Assembly (NCBI GenBank): GCA_024654105.1
Contig: JANLID010000266.1
Coordinates: 1-9,367, forward strand
Direction of reading: 5' to 3'
Origin: Gallionella sp.
GTDB taxonomy: Bacteria; Pseudomonadota; Gammaproteobacteria; Burkholderiales; Gallionellaceae
Length of the DNA: 9,367 nt
Shown here: piece after piece, positions 1 to 8,062 of the stretch
How the letters are laid out: each line of letters begins with the position of its first letter
Numbering within the stretch: the first letter of the stretch is position 1
Position numbers and translations under genes: made by a program
The notes under the pieces: generated by a model
The model's input: only the letters and a program-made list of their open reading frames with translations
Databases searched by the model: none
What the model was told of the DNA's origin: nothing

Positions 1-136
1 GGGAAATGGAGAAGGGAGAAGAGAGAAGGGTAAAACCGGCTCCCCCTTGAGCACCGCAGGTGCAATCCCTTCTCCCTTGAGCGCCAAAGGCGCGTTCCCT
101 TCCCCCTTGAGCACCGCAGGTGCGATCCCTTCCCAT
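1..136 (-). repeat. 30-bp-period hairpin repeat array downstream of bamB
   Basis: This is the non-coding gap after the bamB stop codon. Positions 41-70, 71-100 and 101-130 are three units with an exact 30-bp period. Read on the minus strand, each unit is a purine run (such as AAGGGGGAAGGGA), two spacer bases, a 5-bp stem with a 3-nt loop, then TC. The stems are GCACC/GGTGC in units 1 and 3 (loop TGC) and GCGCC/GGCGC in unit 2 (loop TTT), so the stem change is compensated. After the last unit comes a TTTT tract (32-35 on the plus strand as AAAA) and a pyrimidine arm (plus-strand purines at 1-30) that can pair back: 8-17 is the perfect inverse of 66-75. The array starts within a few bases of the bamB stop. 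It could stabilise or end the transcript. A related single copy lies at about 3213-3284. Confidence 0.85.
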
Positions 137-1288
137 TTAATGTATGGACAACGAATACAACCCGCCGTCGCGCGTTTGCACCAGCAGCCCGTTGTCGAGC
201 CCGACCGGCGCGGCTTGAATCGCGCTACCGTCCAGTTTGATGCGTGCGGCAAAACTGCCATCTTCGCGATTCATGCCGTGCAAATAACCCTCATAATCAC
301 CAACCACCACGAAATCACCCAGAACATAGGGTGTGGCCGTATCACGCATGAACAACTGCTCGTTCTTCCACAGTGTGTTGCCGCTGGTTTTATCCAGCGC
401 CATGACCGACCCACGCGCATCGCTGAGGTAAAGATATTTGCGCAGCAGCATCACGCCCTTGTCGCTACCAATGTCACGATTCCACAACGGGTTGCCCTGT
501 GCCACATCAAAACAGGCCACGCGCCCCTGGAAAGCGATGGCGCAAACCTGTTCGTCATCAGCCACCGGATTGCTGGTGATGTCACTGATACGTTCCAGCT
601 CGGTGCTGCCGCGCGGCTGCGATACCGATACTTCCCATAGCACCGAGCCGTCCACGATTTTTATGGCGGCCAGTTTGCCGCCCGCAAAACCGGCGAAAGC
701 CACGCCGCGCTGCAACGTCACCCCCGCATGGTTGCGCACGACCAGCGCCGGCGTGCTGCGTTCGTACAGCCAGACACGCTTGCCGTCCGCCGCATCCAGA
801 CCGGCAATCCGCCCGTCGCCGCTGCGCACGATCACCACGCCTTGCGCCGCTTGCGGCGCGCTTAACACTTCGCTGGACACTTTGCTCTTCCAGCGCAACT
901 TGCCGTCTTCGCCGTAAGCCAGCACATCACCCTTATCGCTGCCGATGAGCACCAGCCCCTCGCCGCTGCCCACGCCGCCGCTGACTGCCATGCCGCTTTC
1001 GACGCGCCATACCTGCTTGCCGGTGATACGGTCAACCCGCGTCAGCACACCCTTGCCGGATGCGCCATAAATTGCATTTCCGGTCAGCGCGGGTTGCAGC
1101 AAGCTTGCGCCGGAATCACCCAAATCGATATGCCAGCGCACTTCAAATTTGGCGGTCTCGCCGAACTCCACCAGCTTTGCTGGTTCCATGCCATCTTTCT
1201 TGCTGCCGAGCCAGCCTTTTACGGTGTCCACGGAGGAACAACCACTCAGTGCGATCAAAGCCAACAACGATAAATGCGCCAGCCTCAC
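137..1288 (-). CDS. bamB: Outer membrane assembly lipoprotein BamB
   Basis: BamB is the beta-propeller lipoprotein of the BAM complex, which folds beta-barrel proteins into the outer membrane. The 383-residue product is close to the E. coli length of about 392. It opens with a short signal peptide ending in a lipobox, L-S-G-C, with the lipidated Cys at residue 17. The rest shows repeated PQQ-propeller-type strands such as GKQVWRVESG, GKRVWLYERS, GSVLWEVSV and GNTLWKNEQ, typical of an eight-bladed propeller. The start is a GTG that overlaps the TGA of the upstream gene (GTGA), with GGGGA about seven bases before it. This start gives the complete signal peptide. It is the last gene of the train in the window; der would be expected next, off the left edge. 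Confidence 0.95.
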   Translation of the reverse strand: MRLAHLSLLALIALSGCSSVDTVKGWLGSKKDGMEPAKLVEFGETAKFEVRWHIDLGDSGASLLQPALTGNAIYGASGKGVLTRVDRITGKQVWRVESGMAVSGGVGSGEGLVLIGSDKGDVLAYGEDGKLRWKSKVSSEVLSAPQAAQGVVIVRSGDGRIAGLDAADGKRVWLYERSTPALVVRNHAGVTLQRGVAFAGFAGGKLAAIKIVDGSVLWEVSVSQPRGSTELERISDITSNPVADDEQVCAIAFQGRVACFDVAQGNPLWNRDIGSDKGVMLLRKYLYLSDARGSVMALDKTSGNTLWKNEQLFMRDTATPYVLGDFVVVGDYEGYLHGMNREDGSFAARIKLDGSAIQAAPVGLDNGLLVQTRDGGLYSLSIH

Positions 1289-1923
1289 TTAATTTCCCCA
1301 AGCGCATCCATCTTCATTTCGATCATGTTGCGATACGCGCTCTTGGCATCGGTTTTTTCATAAGCCAGTTTGTAGGCGGATCTTGCTTCCCCATTTTTGC
1401 CTTGAGCGCTCAACACATCGCCTTTCAGGTCGGCATACAAACCATCGAATGACGATGGATGTCTGGCTTCCAGCAACTGCAGCGCATTGTCATAATTTTT
1501 TTCATCCAGCAGCACCGCAGCCAGGCGCAGGCGCGCCACGTCCTTCAGGCCAGCTTCTTCGGCATGATCGATGACCCAGTGCAATTGCGTCTTGGCGCGC
1601 GCCTGCTCGTCGACCTGCTCATTCACCTGCGCCGCCAGCAATGCGGCACGCGGACCATATCCGGTGGCAGCATACTTATCCATCACCATGGCGGCCGCAT
1701 CGTTGACGCGCTTGGCATCACTACTCTTCAGCTGCCTGACGAATTCGGCGTACAGTGCCGCCGCTTCGCTGGACTGCTGATTCTGGTAATACTGCCAGCC
1801 GCGCCAGCCGCCCATCGCGACGATGGCAATCAACAATGCGCCAAGCAAGTAATTCCCGCTTTCCTTCCACCACGCCTTGAGCGCGTCAAGCTGTTCCTGT
1901 TCCTGCAAGTCCAATGCCGCCAT
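1285..1923 (-). CDS. yfgM: YfgM-like TPR inner-membrane protein
   Basis: The 212-residue protein matches the YfgM family (tetratricopeptide-like domain, TPR_21). YfgM is a single-pass inner-membrane protein whose periplasmic part works with the SecYEG/PpiD chaperone network. A short cytoplasmic tail (DLQEQEQLDALKAWWKESGN) is followed by one hydrophobic segment at about residues 24-41, then helical repeats rich in Ala and Leu (for example LLAAQVNEQVDEQARAKTQL). It begins at an ATG whose GGAG ribosome binding site overlaps the TAG stop of hisS, eight bases upstream. The final TGA overlaps the GTG of bamB by four bases. Both junctions suggest translational coupling. The hisS-yfgM-bamB order is the standard context for this family. 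Confidence 0.9.
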   Translation of the reverse strand: MAALDLQEQEQLDALKAWWKESGNYLLGALLIAIVAMGGWRGWQYYQNQQSSEAAALYAEFVRQLKSSDAKRVNDAAAMVMDKYAATGYGPRAALLAAQVNEQVDEQARAKTQLHWVIDHAEEAGLKDVARLRLAAVLLDEKNYDNALQLLEARHPSSFDGLYADLKGDVLSAQGKNGEARSAYKLAYEKTDAKSAYRNMIEMKMDALGEIK

Positions 1924-1931
1924 GATTACTC

Positions 1932-3200
1932 CTATTTGATAATTTGATTAACTGTCGCAACGAGATTCTGCACGCTCACCCGCTGTTGTTCGCCACCCTG
2001 CATCGGCTTCACGCTGACCTCATTGGCCTGCGCCTCATCGTCGCCGATCACCACCGCCACGGCCGCGCCGCTGGCGTCCGCCTTTTTCATCTGCGACTTG
2101 AAGCCGCCACCGCCGCAGTGCAACAGCACGCGCAGCTTGCCGTCGCGCAACTGCTCCGCCACTATGCTGGCCAACCGGCTGGCCAGCTCGCCCTGATGCA
2201 CCACATACACATCCACTTCCGCTTTGGGCAGCGCCATGCCGTCTTCCCGCAACAGCGCCAGCAGCCGCTCCACGCCCATCGCAAAACCGGTCGCTGGCAC
2301 CGGCTTGCCGCCAACCTGCTCAACCAGCCCGTCATAGCGTCCACCGGCGCAGATGGTGCCCTGCGCGCCGAGGCGCGTGGCCACCCACTCGAACACGGTG
2401 CGGTTGTAATAGTCCAGCCCGCGCACCAGATTCGGATTGATCTCGAACGCCACATCGTGACGCCTGAGCATTGCCTGCACCTCGTCAAAATGCCTGAGCG
2501 CGTCCTCTTCCAGTTCATCCGCCAGCCGGGGCGCGGCGGCAACCAGCTCCCGCATCGCCGGGTTCTTGCTGTCCAGGATGCGCAGCGGGTTGGTGTACAG
2601 CCGGCGCGTCGCATCGGCGTCCAGCATGTCCCGGTGCTGCTCGAAATGTGTGATCAGCTTCACGCGATGCCGGTGCCGCGAGGCCGTGTCGCCCAGCGTA
2701 TTCAGTTGCAGCGTGACATCGCGCAGCCCGAGCTGGCGCCACAGCCGCGCGCACATCAGAATCTGCTCGGCATCGATATCCGGCCCGGCGAAACCCAGCG
2801 CTTCCACACCAAATTGATGGAACTGGCGGTAGCGCCCCTTCTGCGGGCGCTCGTGGCGAAACATCGGCCCGCTGTAATACAGGCGCTGCGGCGCGTTATA
2901 CAGCAAATTGTGCTGCAGCGCGGCGCGCACGCAGGAAGCCGTGCCTTCCGGGCGCAGCGTCAGATGATCGCCGTTGAGCGCGTCCTCGAAACTGTACATC
3001 TCCTTCTCGACGATGTCGGTCACCTCGCCGATGGCGCGCTTGAACAACGCAGTTGGCTCGACCAGCGGCATACGGATGTTGCGGTAGCCGTAGCCGTGCA
3101 GCCAGTCGCGCACCACTTCCTCGAACCACAGCCACAGCTCCGCCTCTTCCGGCAGGATGTCGTTCATGCCTTTTACGGCTTGTAGGGTTTCGTTGCTCAT
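1932..3200 (-). CDS. hisS: Histidyl-tRNA synthetase
   Basis: This is a class II aminoacyl-tRNA synthetase that charges tRNA-His with histidine using ATP in the cytoplasm. The 422-residue length is normal for bacterial HisRS. Motif 2 is seen as TLRPEGT at residues 81-87 with FRHERPQKGRYRQFHQ at about 114-129. The histidine-specific signatures RGLDYYNRTVFEW (260-272) and GTICAGGRYDGL (281-292) are both intact. Motif 3 is GFAMGVERLL at 305-314. The C-terminal part from about residue 328 is the anticodon-binding domain. The ATG has an AGGG ribosome binding site at 3208-3211, seven bases upstream. It is preceded by the only sizeable gap inside the gene train (76 bp), which is filled by a hairpin repeat element. 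Confidence 0.98.
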   Translation of the reverse strand: MSNETLQAVKGMNDILPEEAELWLWFEEVVRDWLHGYGYRNIRMPLVEPTALFKRAIGEVTDIVEKEMYSFEDALNGDHLTLRPEGTASCVRAALQHNLLYNAPQRLYYSGPMFRHERPQKGRYRQFHQFGVEALGFAGPDIDAEQILMCARLWRQLGLRDVTLQLNTLGDTASRHRHRVKLITHFEQHRDMLDADATRRLYTNPLRILDSKNPAMRELVAAAPRLADELEEDALRHFDEVQAMLRRHDVAFEINPNLVRGLDYYNRTVFEWVATRLGAQGTICAGGRYDGLVEQVGGKPVPATGFAMGVERLLALLREDGMALPKAEVDVYVVHQGELASRLASIVAEQLRDGKLRVLLHCGGGGFKSQMKKADASGAAVAVVIGDDEAQANEVSVKPMQGGEQQRVSVQNLVATVNQIIK

Positions 3201-3212
3201 AAAATAACCCTG

Positions 3213-3276
3213 GTGAGTGGGAAGTGGAGCGGCACTGCGTGCCTCAGTGGGAAGTGGTTTTTCTACTTCCTACTTC

Positions 3277-3284
<8 letters not shown>
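3213..3284 (+). repeat. Single-copy hairpin repeat between ispG and hisS
   Basis: The direct repeat AGTGGGAAGTGG occurs at 3216-3227 and 3246-3257, exactly 30 bp apart. Between them is a perfect hairpin, GGCAC-TGC-GTGCC (3231-3243), followed by TCA. After the second copy comes TTTTT (3258-3262) and a pyrimidine arm built of CTACTTC repeats to about 3284. GGAAGTGG (3250-3257) can pair across the T5 loop with CTACTTCC (3263-3270), with one G-T pair. The layout, the TGC loop, the TC(A) after the stem and the 30-bp period match the array downstream of bamB, but the orientation relative to the genes is opposite. The pyrimidine arm overlaps the last codons and the TAG stop of ispG. Confidence 0.8.
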
Positions 3285-4506
<1,222 letters not shown>

Positions 4507-4509
4507 ATT

Positions 4510-5394
4510 TTATTCCAGCGTCAGGCGCGCTACTTCGTTTAACGAACCAATATGGGGCGTCAAGTCGACCTGCTTGCCTTTGTAGTAGAGCCGCACCGAG
4601 GCGGCATGGCCGATCACCAGCGAGAATGGGGCGCCTCCATCAAGGCGCAACTCGCTGCCCTGAAGATTGATCTGCGACGATAAAATATTGCCGTCCTTAT
4701 CCTTGATCTCCACCCATGAATCCCCGTCAAACGCCAGGCGCAAGACGGCAGCCTGCAATGATGCGCCGGGTAATTTTCTGGGTTGAGTTTGCGGCACAAC
4801 CCGGGAAACCTGAGGTAGCGCCGTTTCCAATGCAGGCATTACCGCTGATGCGGCAGGCGTGGCTTCCGCCACTTCAGAAACGACTTGAGCCGGGATGTTC
4901 AGCGTTTCCGGAGGCAATGAAACCGGTATCTCAATCCGGGTCATTTCTGCCGGGGTTTGTGGTGTCGTGAAATGCCACACCGCAAAAGCAACAACCAGTA
5001 CTGCCAGCAGCAATGCCGCGCCCAGCAGGATCATATTTTGTCTTTGCGCCGAGTGTGCAACAGGAAACGGCACATCGACTGAAGCTGGCTCAAACTGCGT
5101 TGAAACCATTTCTGCCCGGGGCAGAATTGCCAACAGCATCTGCGCATCCAGGTGCAAAATTTTGGCATAGCTGCGCACGAAGCCCCGCACGAAAGGCATC
5201 TCCGGCAAACGCTGGAAATCATCGGCTTCAAGCGCCTCGATCTGGCGCGGCGCAAACTTGATCTGGTCGGCTACGTCTACGACGCTCAGGCCAAGAGACT
5301 CGCGCGCCTCGCGCAGCATTCTCCCCAATGAAGGCTTCGGTGTTGCGGCAGAGCTATCGTCCTGCTCGACGTTGTTTTCCGGAAGCTGCTCCAT
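4510..5394 (-). CDS. rodZ: RodZ-like cell-shape protein (HTH, single TM, DUF4115)
   Basis: RodZ links the MreB cytoskeleton to the cell-wall elongation machinery across the inner membrane. The 294-residue protein has the expected three parts. An N-terminal Xre-type helix-turn-helix spans about residues 22-92 (LGRMLREARESLGLSVVDVA, then QIEALEADDF and FVRGFVRSYAKIL). One transmembrane segment lies at 120-142. A Pro/Ala-rich periplasmic linker (about 143-210) leads to a C-terminal beta domain (DUF4115 type) with FDGDSWVEIKDKDG. Its ATG overlaps the TAA of the upstream gene by one base (TAATG). A position beside ispG is typical for rodZ. The HTH is thought to bind MreB in this family, not DNA. 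Confidence 0.95.
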   Translation of the reverse strand: MEQLPENNVEQDDSSAATPKPSLGRMLREARESLGLSVVDVADQIKFAPRQIEALEADDFQRLPEMPFVRGFVRSYAKILHLDAQMLLAILPRAEMVSTQFEPASVDVPFPVAHSAQRQNMILLGAALLLAVLVVAFAVWHFTTPQTPAEMTRIEIPVSLPPETLNIPAQVVSEVAEATPAASAVMPALETALPQVSRVVPQTQPRKLPGASLQAAVLRLAFDGDSWVEIKDKDGNILSSQINLQGSELRLDGGAPFSLVIGHAASVRLYYKGKQVDLTPHIGSLNEVARLTLE

Positions 5395-6161
5395 TATTCA
5401 CCGTGCATGAGCAATTTGGCTTCGCGTGCATCGGGGAAACGCTTGCGTAACTGCATGCTGTAACTGGCCTCGGAATTACGGTCACCAACCTTGCGTTCGA
5501 TACGCACCGCCAGCCAGAGTTGCTCCGCCGTCAGGCTGTCGGATTTCTCGGAAAACTGCGCAAAATATTTTTTGGCGGCAGTGTAATCGCCGTTGGCAAA
5601 ACTCAACTCTGCCATCGCCAGCAGTGCCTGCTGCAAATCTGGCTGCACCAGCAGCGCGCGCTGCAGGAATTCTTCTGCATCCTTCAGGTTGCCCGCTTTT
5701 TTGGAGCATAACCCGGCATTCAGCCAAGCGCGCTCCGGTGTGGTATAGAGTGGATTTTTCAATGCCTCCATGAAGTAAGAAATCGACTCTTTTTCCTTGC
5801 CGCGCTGGCACAGAAACCAGCCATAGTTGTTATGCGTTTGGGAATCGCTCCTGTCGAGGCGCAAGCTATGCTGAAAATCTTCTTCGGCTTCCTTGTCTTC
5901 GCGCAATACCATACGGATCAGGCCGCGCATGGAATAGGCCGGTGCGTAGTTCCGGTCAGCCTGCAAAGCCAGATCAATCTCGCCGAGCGCAACACCCATT
6001 TGCGCGCGTTCGTAATACATGCCCGCCAGTTCGGTATGCACCTTTGCGCTGGCGCTGGCACGCGACTTGGGCTGATCCTGGGTGGCATGCTGGCTGCCCG
6101 ATGGCGTGCCGCATCCTGCCAGAACAACCAATGACAATAACAGGGCAATCAATTTTTTCAT
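5394..6161 (-). CDS. pilW: PilW/PilF-type TPR lipoprotein (type IV pilus pilotin-like)
   Basis: The family (PilF in Pseudomonas, PilW in Neisseria) is an outer-membrane lipoprotein that helps localise and assemble the PilQ secretin for type IV pili. I chose the ATG at 6161 (255 residues) because GGAGGT lies six bases upstream and the protein then opens with a clear lipoprotein signal, MKKLIALLLSLVVLAGC, with lipidated Cys17. An in-frame start further upstream would add 30 residues that break the signal peptide and overlap rlmN. TPR units follow from about residue 42: GVALGEIDLALQADRNYAPA, AEEDFQHSLRLDRSDSQTHN, AEEFLQRALLVQPDLQQAL and so on. It sits 20 bases after rlmN and overlaps rodZ by one base. 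No other pilus genes are in view, so the pilus role rests on family and order. Confidence 0.9.
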   Translation of the reverse strand: MKKLIALLLSLVVLAGCGTPSGSQHATQDQPKSRASASAKVHTELAGMYYERAQMGVALGEIDLALQADRNYAPAYSMRGLIRMVLREDKEAEEDFQHSLRLDRSDSQTHNNYGWFLCQRGKEKESISYFMEALKNPLYTTPERAWLNAGLCSKKAGNLKDAEEFLQRALLVQPDLQQALLAMAELSFANGDYTAAKKYFAQFSEKSDSLTAEQLWLAVRIERKVGDRNSEASYSMQLRKRFPDAREAKLLMHGE

Positions 6162-6181
6162 CAGTACACCTCCGTTATTTA

Positions 6182-7357
6182 TCAGTGCAGCGCCATTTGA
6201 TGCATGGTTCGTCTGGTTTTGTCCTGCACCTGCCCGGCCAGTTGTCCGCACGCCGCAGCAATATCATCGCCGCGCGTCTTGCGCATGGTGGCGACGATAT
6301 CCGCCTGCATCAGCACGTCGCGGAAGCGTTGGATTGTCTCAGCACCAGAACGCCGATAATGCGTCTGTGGAAACGGATTGAACGGGATCAGGTTGAACTT
6401 GCACGGCACATCGCGCACCAGCCGCACCAATTCGCGCGCCTGCTGCACGCTGTCGTTCACACCATCCAGCAGCACATATTCGAAAGTGATAAAGTCGCGC
6501 GGCGCCTTTTCCAGATAACGCTTGCATGCCGCCAGCAGTTCCTTGAGCGGATACTTCCGGTTGATCGGCGCCAGCACGTCGCGCAGCTCGTCGTTCGGCG
6601 CATGCAGCGACACCGCCAGCGCCACCGGGCATTCGTCGCGCAAGCGGTCGATTGCCGGCACAATGCCGGAAGTCGACACCGTCACGCGGCGGCGTGACAG
6701 CCCGTAAGCATGATCGTCCAGCATCAGGCGCAGCGCGCTCACCGTATTGTCGAAATTCAGCAGCGGCTCACCCATGCCCATCAGCACCACGTTGCTGATC
6801 TGCCAGTTGCCGTGGCGGCCCGGACACGGTGCGGCGGAGCCGTCAGGTGCGGGAAGGGCCACCTGCGCCTCCTCCCGCAATCGGCCGCTACGCGGTAACG
6901 TGTCGGAGGCGCTACCCTTGCCAAGCTCATGGTTCGCCCACCACAACTGGCCGATGATCTCGGCGGTCGAAAGGTTGCGGCTGAAACCCTGTTTGCCGGT
7001 AGAACAGAACGCGCAGTCCAGCGCGCAACCAGCCTGCGTCGAGACGCACAACGTGCCGCGCTCGGCCTCTGGAATGAATACGGTTTCCACCGCGTTGCCG
7101 GTGCCCATGTCCAGCAGCCACTTGCGCGTGCCGTCGTCGGACAGCTCCTCGCGCATCACCTTCGACGCCTGCACGCAGGCGATCTGTTTCAGTTTTTCGC
7201 GCAGCGACACGGCAAGGTCGCTCATCGCATCAAAATCGGACTCCCCGGCCTTATAAATCCAGCGCAGCACCTGCCTGGCGCGGAACGGCTTCTCGCCGTG
7301 TTCCGCGAGCCAGGCAGTCAATTGCTGCACATCGAAGTCGAGGAGATTTTGTTGCAT
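6182..7357 (-). CDS. rlmN: Dual-specificity RNA methyltransferase RlmN with an internal insertion
   Basis: RlmN is a radical-SAM enzyme that methylates A2503 of 23S rRNA and A37 of some tRNAs at C2. The 391-residue protein has the cluster motif CALDCAFC (Cys111, 115, 118). The two catalytic cysteines expected from E. coli (118 and 355) are present here as Cys104 and Cys370. GMGEPL (194-199), STSGIVP and SLHAPND are intact. Compared with the E. coli sequence from memory, the stretch between IIGQLWWANHELG and ISNVVLMGMGEP is about 30 residues longer; see the separate repeat entry. The reading frame is unbroken, so the enzyme may be functional. The ATG lies eight bases after the ndk stop without a strong ribosome binding site, so coupling to ndk translation is likely. 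Confidence 0.96.
   Translation of the reverse strand: MQQNLLDFDVQQLTAWLAEHGEKPFRARQVLRWIYKAGESDFDAMSDLAVSLREKLKQIACVQASKVMREELSDDGTRKWLLDMGTGNAVETVFIPEAERGTLCVSTQAGCALDCAFCSTGKQGFSRNLSTAEIIGQLWWANHELGKGSASDTLPRSGRLREEAQVALPAPDGSAAPCPGRHGNWQISNVVLMGMGEPLLNFDNTVSALRLMLDDHAYGLSRRRVTVSTSGIVPAIDRLRDECPVALAVSLHAPNDELRDVLAPINRKYPLKELLAACKRYLEKAPRDFITFEYVLLDGVNDSVQQARELVRLVRDVPCKFNLIPFNPFPQTHYRRSGAETIQRFRDVLMQADIVATMRKTRGDDIAAACGQLAGQVQDKTRRTMHQMALH
6807..6922 (-). repeat. Candidate palindromic element inserted in frame in rlmN
   Basis: This segment encodes RlmN residues of about 146-184, a Gly/Pro/Ala/Arg-rich stretch unlike the rest of the protein. TTGCC occurs at 6807-6811 and again at 6918-6922, exactly 111 bp (37 codons) apart. 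That looks like a 5-bp target duplication preserving the frame. Inside are several inverted repeats: GCGCCTCC (6865-6872) with GGAGGCGC (6905-6912), CAGGTG (6844-6849) with CACCTG (6860-6865), and GACACG (6823-6828) with CGTGTC (6899-6904). Removing one TTGCC copy plus the insert would join ANHELG directly to NWQISNVV, a short normal linker. It could instead be an old lineage-specific loop. Confidence 0.55.
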
Positions 7358-7365
7358 CTGCGTAA

Positions 7366-7791
7366 TTAGCGGGAATAAATATTCAGCGCGGGAAAGAAAT
7401 AGGCGATTTCCACCGCTGCTGTTTCAGCCGCGTCGGAACCATGCACCGCATTCGCGTCGATGCTGTCGGCGAAATCGGCGCGAATCGTGCCCTTGTCGGC
7501 CTTCTTCGGATCGGTAGTACCCATCAGGTCGCGGTTCTTCAAAATCGCGCCCTCGCCTTCCAGTGCCTGCACCATCACCGGGCCGGAAATCATGAAATTG
7601 ACCAGGTCATTGAAGAACGGGCGGGCGCGGTGCACGGCGTAAAAACCTTCCGCTTCGGCACGCGACAATTGCATCATGCGTGCGGCCACAACCTTCAGAC
7701 CGGCATTCTCGAAACGGGTGTAAATCTGGCCGATGACATTCTTGGCCACGGCATCGGGTTTGATAATCGACAGGGTACGTTCAACAGCCAT
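7366..7791 (-). CDS. ndk: Nucleoside diphosphate kinase
   Basis: Ndk moves the gamma phosphate from ATP to other nucleoside diphosphates through a phosphohistidine, keeping NTP and dNTP pools balanced. The 141-residue length is standard for bacterial Ndk. The start MAVERTLSIIKPDAVAKN and the active-site stretch NAVHGSD, with His117, are intact. The ATG has GGAGAG at 7798-7803, six bases upstream. It is the first gene of the minus-strand train and has a sigma70-like promoter about 50-80 bases before the start. The IS5-family element lies 146 bp upstream of the start and leaves this promoter in place. Confidence 0.98.
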   Translation of the reverse strand: MAVERTLSIIKPDAVAKNVIGQIYTRFENAGLKVVAARMMQLSRAEAEGFYAVHRARPFFNDLVNFMISGPVMVQALEGEGAILKNRDLMGTTDPKKADKGTIRADFADSIDANAVHGSDAAETAAVEIAYFFPALNIYSR

Positions 7792-7840
7792 GCTACGCTC
7801 TCCAAATGGTTAAAGTTAATCAGAAAAATTCAAGAGCGTG

Positions 7841-7869
7841 ATTCTATCAGGCTTTGACTGCCGTGTCGC
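7841..7869 (-). promoter_or_regulatory. Putative sigma70 promoter of the ndk gene train
   Basis: On the minus strand a -10 box TAGAAT (7846-7841) lies 17 bases from a -35-like GCGACA (7869-7864). The -10 differs from consensus at one base and the -35 matches four of six. A transcript starting about seven bases downstream would have a leader of roughly 40 nt before the ndk start. No operator-like palindrome is obvious. The call comes from consensus matching only. Confidence 0.5.
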
Positions 7870-8046
7870 AGCTGAGCCCTTGTCCGGGTGCGATTCAAAC
7901 TGATGTGGGGTAATCTCACAACCTCATCCACTGTTTAGGGCACCTCTAAAAATTCGCCTTCCAATCCTGATTTCATCCGCAAGATAAACTTTTTCGATGT
8001 GAAGATGAATTTAAGGAGAGAAGGACACGAAATACTCCTGTTTTCT

Positions 8047-8059
8047 GGGGGTTCCCCCC
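8047..8059 (-). terminator. GC hairpin just after the transposase stop
   Basis: GGGGG (8047-8051) and the C run at 8054-8059 form a 5-bp GC stem with a tiny loop, starting four bases after the transposase stop codon. No T tract follows in either direction, so it is not a classical intrinsic terminator. It may protect the message end or reduce read-through into the flanking ndk promoter region. Confidence 0.3.
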
Positions 8060-8062
8060 GAT

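Noticed and set aside
41..130. CRISPR array
   Set aside because: The units repeat directly with no unique spacers, are only three in number, and vary in the stem and loop. No cas genes are present.
47..640. Plus-strand reading frame with a ten-residue repeat (AIPSPLS...) opposite bamB
   Set aside because: The peptide repeat only arises because the 30-bp DNA repeat is a multiple of three. The remainder is antisense to the conserved bamB gene and has no ribosome binding site.
1944..3185. 413-codon plus-strand open frame opposite hisS
   Set aside because: It is an exact shadow of hisS, a product of GC-rich codon use, and the His/Arg/Gln-rich translation matches no family I recognise.
6162..6251. 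Extended N-terminus for the PilW-like protein
   Set aside because: The longer start overlaps rlmN and buries the lipoprotein signal. The ATG at 6161 has a strong GGAGGT at the right distance.
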